From: Chinchilla lanigera
Taxonomy: Eukaryota > Chordata > Mammalia > Rodentia > Chinchillidae
Direction: 5' to 3'
Length of the DNA: 64,000 bases
Assembly: GCF_000276665.1 (NCBI RefSeq)
Contig: NW_004955437.1
Location: 1,732,979-1,796,978, forward strand
The position numbers were made by a program, and so were the translations under genes. The notes under the pieces were generated by a model. The model saw nothing but the letters and a program-made list of their open reading frames with translations. It was not told the origin of the DNA and searched no databases. This document shows, in pieces, positions 1 to 35,757 of the stretch. Numbering within the stretch: position 1 is the stretch's first letter; each line of letters opens with the position of its first letter.

Positions 1-447
1 GTGTAGGACAAAGCTTCTTCGTCAGATGTAACACCTCCATCTTCGACTTCCCAGCCTCCAGAAGCGCTAACAAATATTTCTGTTTGTCATAAATTACCCA
101 GTCTATGGTATTATGATGTAGAAACTCAAAATGTACTGAGGCATCTGGTACAGGAGAAGGCTGGCTGTTCTCAAACATCTGTAATCCCATGATTCCTTAA
201 TAGAACTTTCTGTTTTAATTGGGACATATCAACTTCCAGAATACGTACTGACCTCCCAATCTCTTTTCCAGTTACTTCAGCAGAACTAGTATGTGCAACT
301 TGCTATACAATGGGATTGGTTCTATTTCTCCTTCCATTCTGTTGCCCAGAATGCAGACAGGAAAGCTGGAGCTCAAGCAATCACACAAGACCTGACAGGA
401 AAGAGCTTTGTTAAGCCTGGCAGAACAATATAGAAGGAGCCTAGCAA

Positions 448-556
448 AGGTGTGGTGGTGCATGTCTGTAATCCCAGCTACTATACTCAGGAGGCTGAGG
501 CGGGAGGATCATCAGTTTGAGGCTAGCCTGGGCATTTTAGAAAAACTCAAAATAAA
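448..556 (+). repeat. B1-type (7SL-derived) SINE, diverged
   Basis: The stretch reads like the left part of a B1/Alu-type monomer (tgtctgtaatcccagc, then caggaggctgaggcggg, then gaggctagcctgg). It is interrupted and lacks the usual end. Confidence 0.75.
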
Positions 557-570
557 ACATCAAAAGGTCT

Positions 571-712
571 GGGGATACCTAGGGTGTAGCTCAGTGGAAG
601 GGTGTTTATCTAGCATGCATGAAGCCCCAGGTTCAATCCCCAGTATCGCAAAAGTGCTGGGAATATAGCTGAGTGGTAAAGCACCCCTGCTTGTAAGGCC
701 CAGTACAGAGAG
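571..712 (+). repeat. Tandem ID-like tRNA-derived SINE fragments
   Basis: There is an A-box-like segment (tgtagctcagtgg) and a B-box-like segment (ggttcaatcccc) at 571-655. A second, shorter tRNA-like piece (tatagctgagtggtaaag) follows at about 660-712. Both are diverged, so these are old copies. Confidence 0.6.
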
Positions 713-882
713 AGGGAGAGCAATCTTGAGCCCTTGCCCATGACACTTAAATGCTAGACCAGCCCCGGAGCTCTCTGTGAGAGGAAAAATAAACTTCTAC
801 CTCATTCAAGCTTCTACTCTTTGCAGAGTTTTCTTTTTCCCTTAGATTAGCTAAATCTAATGCCAATCAAAACAGATCAACA

Positions 883-1054
883 GCTGGGCGCTCTTGTGGC
901 ACACTGTAGTGCATGCCTGTGATCCCAGTACTCAGGAGGTTGAGGCAGGAGGATCACTGCCAGTTTGAAGTCAGCCTGGGCTACAAAGTGAGTTCAAGGC
1001 CCGCCTGAACTAAAAAAAACCAACCTGTATAAAAAAAAAAAAAAAAAAAAAAAA
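883..1054 (+). repeat. B1-type SINE with poly(A) tail
   Basis: This is a 7SL-like monomer (gcctgtgatcccagtactc, ggcaggaggatcactgc, cagcctgggctacaaagtg) ending in a run of about 24 A at 1031-1054. Confidence 0.85.
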
Positions 1055-2204
1055 GCTCATGGGCACATTTTCAAATATAAAAAGTAGGTTGAAATGTGTG
1101 TGTCACCCCAGGCATCAGATGTAGAGAAATGGTGGGGTGGTCTCCCTCACAAGCTGCTTCTCCTCTTGGTAATGAAATCACCTGTGGCGGCTTCTCCCCT
1201 CACACACCGCCAGGTGTTCCTCCCTGACAGCCATCACAATTCGCCCTTTCCATCCAAGCAGTGAGCCCCCGATCTAAAACTAACAAAACAAAGAACATCG
1301 GCCATCACTGTGTGTCCCTAAGGAATCACTGAGTTCAGGGCCATTGTTAAAGGTTTCAGAAATAATCCGCACCGATGTATTTTTAGTAGAAGTCGAGAGT
1401 TTCCTACATTAAAGCTGATTCTGCTGGGTGCAAGGCTCAGTACCCTCAAAGCATCTGCAACTGCTACCAGATGGCTCCTTCAAGGCCCAGCACAGTAGCG
1501 ATGAGCATTCCTCCACATAAGTGGTGCTGGTATTGTTACCCTGGACCCCCAGCCATGGAACACTGGCTCTCAGGGAGACCAGTGACCGAGACAGGCCAAT
1601 CAGATGGCACCCCAGGAGCCTGAACTGGGAAACCGGGGACACGAGGGTGAGTGAGAGTATCTCTGCCAAGCGGTGTTCACGGCCACACTCCAGGGATCAA
1701 ATGGGTGAACCCCAACGTCCCCAGAACTGCTTTCCCTTTTACCTAGTGAGTCAACCCTTCCTTCGAGTTCTGAGAAACCACAACATTTTCACAATGAACA
1801 GTTTTGGAGCTTTGTTCTGAATCAGACTTTGCTAGGAATAAACAAAAAATTAAGAAGTATGGCATGTTGACAGCATTCAGATCAGAAGTGTAAAGGGACC
1901 GCAGCAAGACAGCAAAACCCGAGTGTGAATGAATATCAGTGACCCTTTCCACTGCACCAGTTATCAGGGACCCCTGCAGGGAGTCCCCAGTCTCCTGTCC
2001 AGTTATGGTGCACTGTGAGAGAGAAAGAGCAAAAGACAAAAATTGCAAAGAAACAGGACTCTGAGATGATCAATGTTCTCTGGGAAAAAAGACCCAGGCT
2101 CTCCCGCTAGCCACTATTTTATTAGTCAGTGCAGTGGGTGGGGGACGGTGCTTTTCCTAGAGCAGCAGAGAAGTAGTGGTTGAGTGGGCAAGTTTAACAT
2201 CATA

Positions 2205-2365
2205 GCCGGGCGTGGTGGTGCTCGCCTGTAATCCCAGCAGTCGGGAGGCTGAGGCAGGAGGATTGTTGTGAGTTTGAGACCAGCCTGGGCTACAAAGTGA
2301 GCTCAAGGCCAGCCTGAACTGCATAGGGTGACCCTGTCACAAAAAGACATATATATATATATAAT
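2205..2365 (+). repeat. B1-type SINE, full length, with TA-rich tail
   Basis: The copy starts with gccgggcgtggtggtg and contains the Pol III B-box-like gagtttgagaccagcc. It ends in a tail that has become a TA dinucleotide run (2349-2363). Low divergence suggests a fairly young copy. Confidence 0.9.
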
Positions 2366-2747
2366 AAAGAAAACAAGTTAAGATTCATCCCCAGCAGACC
2401 TCATCCTATGCTGTGAGCGTTACAGCGTCACTGACCATCAGGATAGCCTGTGACGAGGAGGAAGTGGATTTCCGAGTTCCAGGCAGGGCAAGCAGGGCTG
2501 CAGGCAGATACTGTGTCAGTTTATAACTTGTGGTCCCCGGTGTGTGAAGACAGAACCAACGTGGTCGGCCGGGTTCCCTCCCTCCCCTTCCCAGTGCCCA
2601 TGCTGACAGTGGAGGAGTCTCCATGTACAAAGCAAGTCTCCTCCCGCTTTGCAGATGAGAACCAGTGTTACCCTGCAACCCAGCTAGAGGGGAGAGGCCC
2701 CTGCAAAACTAAATGGAGAAAAAGCCCTTGCTAGAACTGCAGAAGGG

Positions 2748-2880
2748 CCAGGCGTAGTGGTGCACACCTGTAATCCCAACACTTGGGAGGCTGAGGCAGG
2801 AACAGGCCAGCCTGGACTACAGAATGAGACTCTGTCTCAGACAGAGGGGAGGGGAGGGGAGGGGAGGGGAAGGGAGGAGA
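2748..2880 (+). repeat. B1-type SINE fragment with GGGGA microsatellite tail
   Basis: A B1 head (gccaggcgtagtggtgcac) is followed by an internally deleted body and a tail made of GGGGA units. Confidence 0.8.
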
Positions 2881-4459
2881 TAAGAGAAGAAAAGAGAGGC
2901 CTTTTGCCAACTAATATCGGTACAATCAGTACTAAGTCTGCCCAGCCCTACCAAACCCAGATCATCTGCCACTCAGAGTTTTTGGTTTTTTTTATCTAAC
3001 TCCCTGTCCCTAGGGTTCCAATAAAACATGGTGCCATGTCCCATCTCTGTAAGCCTTATACACCTAAGCTGTGTTCGTTAGTTTGGGGGTTTCATTTGCT
3101 TCTGTACATGTGCAGTACTGAAAAGTAAAGAAAACCTACAAGCATTAATAAAAATAGCCACTGAAAAGTGACAGAGCTGTAAGGAATCTCTCCTGCACAA
3201 GTAACAGAGGGAAACCTTATTTAGCGAGGAGAATAGGCCCACTAGCTGATCTCCCTGGGGAGACGTTCACACACCGTAGGAATATGTCACCATGCCCCAC
3301 GTGCTTCAGCCTAAGTCTCTACGGAATCAGAGCCCCTTACAGGTGGAGCCTGGAACACGAGCTTCCTGAGACCTGCAGAGCGTGCAACATGGCCCTTATC
3401 CACCTTTATCTCAGGAACCACAAGGACTTCAGCCTGGAAGTAAGATGCTACTAACAGGAAGAGAGGCCGGGTGAACAAACACAGTAAACTGACAGGTTCC
3501 CACCAACCCAGGGAGGCCAGGGTCACCCCGGCTCCTGCTGTGGCTGAGAGTTGCGCGCATCCCACTGTCTGGCCTTCAGGGTGGCCCTGAAGGATGTGCC
3601 CCGACAGATGCCCCTGTCCATCATTCAGGAATGAATGGGACAGGTCTACCCGAATAAGATGAGCCTGCTGCTAGTGGCAGCTCCCAGGAAATGCCCTAAA
3701 GATGCAAAGGAAGATAACAGAAAGCCAGGGGTGATTTCTGCTCTTTCCAGCAGACTCGGGACTCTGAAATGCACAGCTGGCCAGGAAGAAGTCCTTGCAC
3801 AGCTCTGACAGTCCTTGCTGACTGCGCCAGACTTGAGCAAGGGGCCCCACCCCTGCCACACAGGACTTTCTGAGGCGGAGGGACCCTTGGTGACCCTTTC
3901 TCTTCGCCCCACCCCCCCTACCCCACGCATTCAAAGCTTCCCAGAGTGCAATGCGGCCAGGGGAGGGGGAGAACCGCTCTGCACCCCGTGGCCTCCTGGG
4001 TATGGAACATTCCCGGGGGTAGGGACAGTGACTTAAACTAAGGAGTCCATGTGTACACATTATTTCTTTTTTACCCCAAGTCAGGAATGCCAAAAACAGC
4101 AAACAAAAGCTCAGCAGCCTCCAAGGTCAGGACAGGCCAGAGGGCACCCCCTCTGTGATTTCACTGTCCACCTCCTAAGCTAGGAAAACCCCCTGCTGGC
4201 TGTGTGCCCGCGTCCTGTCCTCTCCCATGGAGCCCAGTCAGGTCAGGCCTCGCAGCAAAATTCTATCCCGTCATTCTCCTTCTCGGGCACCCTCAATCAC
4301 TTCCTCTTATTTTGGGGATTCAAGTTTGAAAAGCAGTTAAGAGGGTGCAGAACCTATCCCCTCCACCAAGAGTTTGTGATCTGCCCCAACCCAAAGTAGT
4401 TCCCCCAATGGCTCTACCTCTCTTGCGCTCCTTTTTTTAATTTTTTCATCCCCCATTTC

Positions 4460-4569
4460 TTTTTGTTTGTTTGTTTGTTTGTTTGTTTTCTTCCCGGTAC
4501 CGGGAATCGAACTCACTACTTTGCGCTTGCCAGGCAGGCGCTGTGCCGCTGAGCTAAATCCCCAGCCCC
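4460..4569 (-). repeat. ID-like tRNA-derived SINE, reverse orientation
   Basis: On the minus strand the copy begins ggggctggggatttagctc (A box), continues to the B-box-like gagttcgattcccggtacc, and ends in a CAAA-type tail, seen on the plus strand as repeated TTTG. Short flanking repeats with the core catttcttt look like a target-site duplication. Confidence 0.9.
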
Positions 4570-4599
4570 CGCATTTCTTTCCTTTCTGCTGCCTCTCTC

Positions 4600-5860
4600 T
4601 CCTTGCTCTAGGGGCCCAGTGAGAAGCCTCCATTGCCTGAGCCGTGGGCGCCTCCACCAGTGCCCCAGAGCGGCCACCAGTGTCGCCCACACCCAGCCTC
4701 ACCCTAACCCACCTCCGGGAGCTCTCTCTAAACTCCCAGGGGGCGGATCCCCGCTGTCCAGAGAGGGTGAGGGAGAAGTCACCGCCCGGCTTTGCGGACT
4801 GGCCCGGGGACCCGCTGCCGGATATAAATGCCATGCGAGTGACGATGGCCATGTTTCCGCGGAGAAAAGCTCTGAGCCCAGAGCACCGGATCAACAGTGA
4901 CCTTCGTGCTCGGGGGACGACCTCTGCGGTTGGACACCAAGGCCGGAGACAGCGAGACGGAGACCGCAGCTCTGGCCCAGCCCGGCCGGGCGGGACGCCT
5001 CGCTAGGACCCCGCGGTCTCCCCGCGAAGCCCGACGCGGCGAGGGCGGCTGCAGACGGAAGCTGGGGGACCCGCACCCCCGCCCACCTCCGGACCCAACA
5101 GGCGACAGGCGAGGAGCGGGCTTCCTCTCCACCCGGTCTCCTCCTGGGTTGGCGGAAGTGAAACTAAGGGTTCCGGGGGTGACGATGGAGGGCAGAGGTT
5201 TAGGGGCGTCCGGGGGACTTGGATTGTCCGGTTTGCCGGGTACGGGCGGAGGCCTTGGCACCGGCCGGCAGCAGGGGGCGGCAGAGGCAGGAAGATGCGC
5301 CGAGCCGGGCGCCCGCGCGCGGGCGGGGTCCCCACCTGCGCCGGAGCCTCCCGCACACCGACCCGCGCACCCGGGCTCCTGGACGCCTCGGGAGGCTTCC
5401 TGGGATCAAGGATGAATAGGCCCGAACGCCCCAGGGTTTAGACCTCGGGGACAGGGACTTCCGCGGCGGTGGGGTCGGGGATCCGCGAGAGAGGCTCTAG
5501 GAGTCACGGGCGCTGCCTCCCGGGCTGGGGTCGCCCCGAGGTCGCAGAGCGAAACCCGATGCTTGCAAACCTGAGCACGCGGCCCCTCCGTCCCTCCCCA
5601 ACCCCGCAGCCAGGGTCCGGAGGAGCGGAGGAGCGGGCCCGCCGGGGACGAGGCCCTGGAGCAGCTTTAGCTGCCGCCTGCGGTGCGCCTCGCTGTGGGA
5701 AGCCGGGAGAGGCGGGGAGGCCGCCCGGACCGGGAGGGCCGGGGACCCTGACCCAGAGAGGACCCGAGCTGCCGGGGTCAGACGGGCAGCTTGGGAAGGA
5801 ACAGGCGGGAGGCGGTGGGGTGAGGGCTGTGAATATTCGAAGAATGTGGACCTAAACAAA
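4600..5860. other. Orphan CpG-rich block
   Basis: The stretch is markedly richer in G, C and CpG than its surroundings, with many GGGCGG/CCGCCC-like Sp1 motifs. It also holds a TATA-like ggatataaatgcc near 4819-4831. No recognisable coding exon lies in it. It could be the promoter of an unannotated noncoding transcript or a distal regulatory CpG island. The limits are by eye. Confidence 0.5.
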
Positions 5861-6082
5861 CGGAGCAGGCAGCCCTGGCTTTTATGAAAGGACGTGGGAC
5901 CTAGGGAGAGGGACCCGGTGGCCAGAGGGTCCCGGTGGCGCAGGAAACGTCGTGTCAGAGGTGGGCTTGTCTCCACCTTGGCAAGTTTAGACTGGATCCC
6001 CTAAAGGTTCCTTCTGGCCCGGAAGCCCCTCAAGATCTTCCGAGGGGGTTGTGTTTGAGGCGGAATCATATGCACACTCGCA

Positions 6083-6179
6083 GGGCTGGGGATTTAGCTC
6101 AGTGGCAAAGCGCTTGCCTGGCAAGCGCAAGGTCGTGAGTTCGATTCCTGGTACCGGAAGAAAAGACAAAAAAAAAAAA
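6083..6179 (+). repeat. ID-like SINE with perfect 12-nt target-site duplication
   Basis: This is a full tRNA-derived SINE: A box tttagctcagtgg, B box gagttcgattcc, A-rich tail. It is flanked by the perfect direct repeat atgcacactcgc at 6070-6081 and 6179-6190. The intact duplication indicates recent L1-type retroposition. Confidence 0.95.
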
Positions 6180-6201
6180 TGCACACTCGCGCACGTGCGC
6201 G

Positions 6202-6219
6202 CACACACACACACACACA
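6202..6219. repeat. (CA)n microsatellite
   Basis: A short run of CA dinucleotides follows a GC-rich alternating gcgcacgtgcgc segment. Confidence 0.9.
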
Positions 6220-6534
6220 GGCAGCATTCTGCACTGGTGTCAGGACCCTGGGCCAGAGGGACTCAACCCTTCTGATGTCCCAGGCATCTATCTGGGCATC
6301 CGCTTGTGGCTTGGTCCACCCAGGCTCACGGGCTCTGGACTGTTCAGGGTTAGGGTGAAGCTGTCCATTCCTGGTAACACCTCAGCTGAGGAGAGCTGGA
6401 TGGGTCTGGGAGACACTGAAATAACAACACAAGTAGCAACACACAGGCCCGGGAGCAGACAATCACATTATTTAACCATCAGTCAGCAGGACACAAGGCT
6501 GGCGGCTAGGCAGGTTGCTGGTGTCCTCTTCCAT

Positions 6535-7423
6535 CCTCGGGCCACACATTAACCCTTTAATTGCAGGATCGGGGAAGGGGTCCAGAGGACGGCCGATATG
6601 ACCAGGATGACAATGAGACGCTTCAGGAGCTCAGGGCCACAGAGATTTACCAGCCGATACGGAAGAAGCTCAGTATTTAAGAATCTGCTGAACGCAGGCC
6701 CCTCTACTCCATGTCTTCTCTGGGAGCATAACCGGGTCCTCAAGTAGCAGCCAGGTCCTGCCAGACCCAGACCAAGTGACACAGGACAGCAGGCGTCAGG
6801 GCAGGGAGCCAACCCCTGGCAGGTCGGGGTGAGGGAGCCCCACCCAGGGGAGAGCCAGAGCCCTGAGGAGACCGTGTGTTCCAGCGTTCACAGTGGGTGC
6901 TACTGGGGGGTGTGAGGGAGGTGGGGTTCACCCAGCCACCCCCACACACACAGTCCCTGAGGAAGGCCCTGAGGCGAAGTCGGGGTGCGGCCCACCCTCA
7001 GAGAGCCTGTCTCCAACATCGGGGACTTCCGTTGGCATTTCTCTCTTTATCCTTTTTGTTATAGTGTTTTCCACTCTTTAAATAATTAATATAATTACTT
7101 TTAAATACAAAATACACAGTGTCCTTTCTCTTCTCTTCCACTTGTTTGGGGTGATTGGCAGGTGAGTTTTAAATAAGGGTCTCAGCTCTCTAACGGGTCA
7201 CAGGCTCCAGCTGGGAGGGCCGGGAGCCACTGATGCCACCCTCCCCTGGGGCATCCCCAGCACCCAGCATCGCCCCTCCCCTGACCGCCCCTGACTGGGG
7301 GGCTCTCAGTGTCCCGGCGCAAGGCCCCGATGGTGAGGAGCCCCGGGAAGGAAGTGACGCAGAGCCGATGCTGTGTGATTCCAGGTGGGCCTGGGGGCAA
7401 CGGGCAGGTCCGACGAGAAGGTC
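6535..7423 (-). other. Probable COL11A2 3' UTR
   Basis: This runs from the COL11A2 stop codon to just beyond an ATTAAA hexamer on the minus strand. The length of about 0.9 kb is plausible for the gene. It contains an AT-rich pocket at about 7060-7110. The end point is inferred from the hexamer alone. Confidence 0.45.
6556..6561 (-). promoter_or_regulatory. Candidate COL11A2 poly(A) signal (ATTAAA)
   Basis: The plus strand reads tttaat, so the minus strand reads ATTAAA, the commonest variant hexamer. I saw no AATAAA on the minus strand between here and the stop codon. Position is suggestive only. Confidence 0.4.
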
Positions 7424-33635
<26,212 letters not shown>

Positions 33636-33744
33636 TCAGCAGCCCGGTTCCATGCAGCGAGGTGCCGTCGAGGCTCCGCGCCGCGCTGCTCGCTGCTCCG
33701 CGGCCGCCGCTCCTGTGTCCCCGGCCACCCCCGGCCCAGAGCCC

Positions 33745-33864
33745 NNNNNNNNNNNNNNNNNNNNNNNNNNNNNNNNNNNNNNNNNNNNNNNNNNNNNNNN
33801 NNNNNNNNNNNNNNNNNNNNNNNNNNNNNNNNNNNNNNNNNNNNNNNNNNNNNNNNNNNNNNNN
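33745..33864. other. Assembly gap (120 N)
   Basis: A run of N lies 230 bases upstream of the COL11A2 start codon. It probably hides part of the 5' UTR or core promoter. Confidence 0.99.
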
Positions 33865-34200
33865 CCGCCCCCAGCCACCGCCCACAGCCGGGGAAACCCC
33901 ACCCTCAGTCTCCACCTGGAAGGGGACCCCTCCTCCCTCCGGTGCCGACCCTTGGACTGCACCCCTGCTCCTCGCGGCGACCCAGTGGCCCGTACCCTAA
34001 GATCCTCTCCGGACACGATCTATGTCGTCACTAGCCCCTTCCCATTTTAGCACCCAAACGTACAGCAGCCCCCAGTTCCCTCCCTCCGTGGGGGCCCAGA
34101 CCCCCTCTCGGCAGAACCCTGGGCGGGACTTAGGGCACAGTGGGCGGGGAGGGGCGGTGCTGGGGGTCGCCGCCCCACGCCCCCTCGCGATCGGGTCTCA

Positions 34201-34257
34201 GTAATTACCTCGGCCGCCGCCCTGCGTAATTACAGGGCGCAGGGCGGGTATTTATAG
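34201..34257 (-). promoter_or_regulatory. TATA-like box with paired GTAATTAC palindromes
   Basis: Two identical palindromes gtaattac lie at 34201-34208 and 34226-34233, 25 bases apart. On the minus strand CTATAAATA (34249-34257) precedes them. The palindromes have the homeodomain core TAATTA. The block lies about 0.7 kb upstream of the COL11A2 ATG and could be an upstream promoter or a conserved enhancer. Confidence 0.4.
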
Positions 34258-34834
34258 ACAAGGTTATAGATAGCGCCCGGCGGGAGGGGGCCGGGGGCGC
34301 AGGGGGCAGAGGGCGGCCAGGCGCGGGGCAAACGGGCTAACCAGGTCCAAGGGGACGGGAGGGGGGCGCCAGGGAAGGGGCCGAAGAGCCCAGGTGAACG
34401 GGACCCAGAGGCGCGGCGGGGAAAGCGTCCTGCGGCGGGAAGGGTCCAGAGGAAGGGGTCACCCAGGGACGTGGGCCGCGGCCAGGCGGGCGGGCAGCGC
34501 CTGGGGAGGCCGCCGCGCCCAGCGCGCCCCCTCGGGCGGGCACGGCGCCGGGTCCGCCCGGAGCCCGCAGCGCAGCCGAGAGGAGGCCGGAGCGAGCGAG
34601 GCGCCGCCGCCCCTGGCGCTGGCAGGGCCCTGGAACAAGGCGCCTTTGAGAAGCGCCGGCCCCGCCCCCGCCTGGCACACCCTCTTCCCCCTCCCGACAA
34701 AGCGCCCTTGTGTCCCCCACCCTGCGGCCGCCTCTCGGGCCCCAGGGAACCGCGGCGGCGCAGCGTGCAGGGAGCTCGCGGGGCGCCCGGCCGGATACCC
34801 CCAAGCCGATGCCATGCCGCCCACCCCAGCCACC

Positions 34835-35757
34835 TCAGTCCAGACAAGAGCGACTTTAATTTGAAAGCGATTTTATGTGTGAGGGAAGGGAAAGGACCCC
34901 AAGAAGAGACGCAGGGTAAAACTCATGCAGCCCCAGGCTCTGCAGGCAGGGGTCCCCCACAGCCATGCGGCTGGGCTGGAGAAGAGCGAGGGGAAGGTCC
35001 CCCGCAGCCCGCCGACCGGCCTGGCCCTTCCCAGCCCAGTCAGGAGCGCAGGGAAGGCCAGGGCCTGGCGAGCCCCACGGGCAGACCTCAGCCGCCTCGT
35101 CCGGATCCCCACGCCACCCCGGCATCTCTTAGCCGACCTGGGGAAGTACAGTACTTCTTTGAGTCTAACTGCAAGTCTCCACCCTCAGAGGGAATTAAAA
35201 ATAGACGGGTTCCTGCATCGGCACCAGCCCTGCACCACAGCACCCTCTTCTCAGTCTGCAGGTGAGGCGTGAAAGCAGAGCCTGGACAGGTCACCCCTCC
35301 CTCTTCCTGAGCCCCCACCTGCCAGGGCTGGGAGGAAGGTGGCCTCCCGGCCCGACTTGCACGTCCATCGCTCGGGGGGCCTGCCCCCCAATACCCATCC
35401 CTGGAGAGCTCCCCACCTCCACTCAGGTGGGAGTGAGGCCAAAGGAAAGGAAGCAGGGCCCTGACATAGGGCCAGTGCTGTGTGCTGGAGGAGGGCGGGT
35501 GAGGGGTCACCCCAACCACGGGAGACCCCAACAACTCAGAGGCCCAAGGCCACCGACGGGAGACGCCCAGGCCTCACGGGTCTGTAGTCCCCTCTGACGT
35601 GGGGTACCAAGCGGCCCTTCAGAGGGTTGAGGACCGCCCTGGGGGGCTCGGTCTGTGCTGCGCACCCCTCCTGAGGTCTGGTCTGGGAACACGCCCCCTC
35701 CCCCGCCCCAGGATTCGAGTCCTCCTGGAAGGCGCCGCTCCGTCCTGAGGGGTGGGC
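34835..35757 (-). other. RXRB 3' UTR
   Basis: The UTR runs from the RXRB stop codon to about 20 bases beyond the ATTAAA signal. The length of about 0.9 kb is plausible for RXRB. The end is inferred from the hexamer. Confidence 0.65.
34855..34860 (-). promoter_or_regulatory. RXRB poly(A) signal (ATTAAA)
   Basis: The plus strand reads tttaat, so the minus strand reads AAATTAAAGTCG. The hexamer lies at a plausible distance from the stop codon, just before the CpG-rich COL11A2 upstream region. Confidence 0.6.

Larger units (their letters stand above)
1..6550. other. Intergenic region downstream of COL11A2
   Basis: I see no protein gene here. Reading frames are short and show no family I recognise. 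The stretch holds several B1-type and ID-like SINEs, an A-run and a short TA-run, a GGGGA-rich tract near 2850-2880, and a CpG-rich block at about 4600-5860 (listed separately). In other mammals the class II DP genes lie on this side of COL11A2, but I recognise no class II exon. Confidence 0.7.

Noticed and set aside
4644..5006. Possible coding frame in the CpG-rich block (ending ...RRKALSPEHR...)
   Set aside because: No family resemblance, no splice pattern, and several overlapping frames are open because of GC content.
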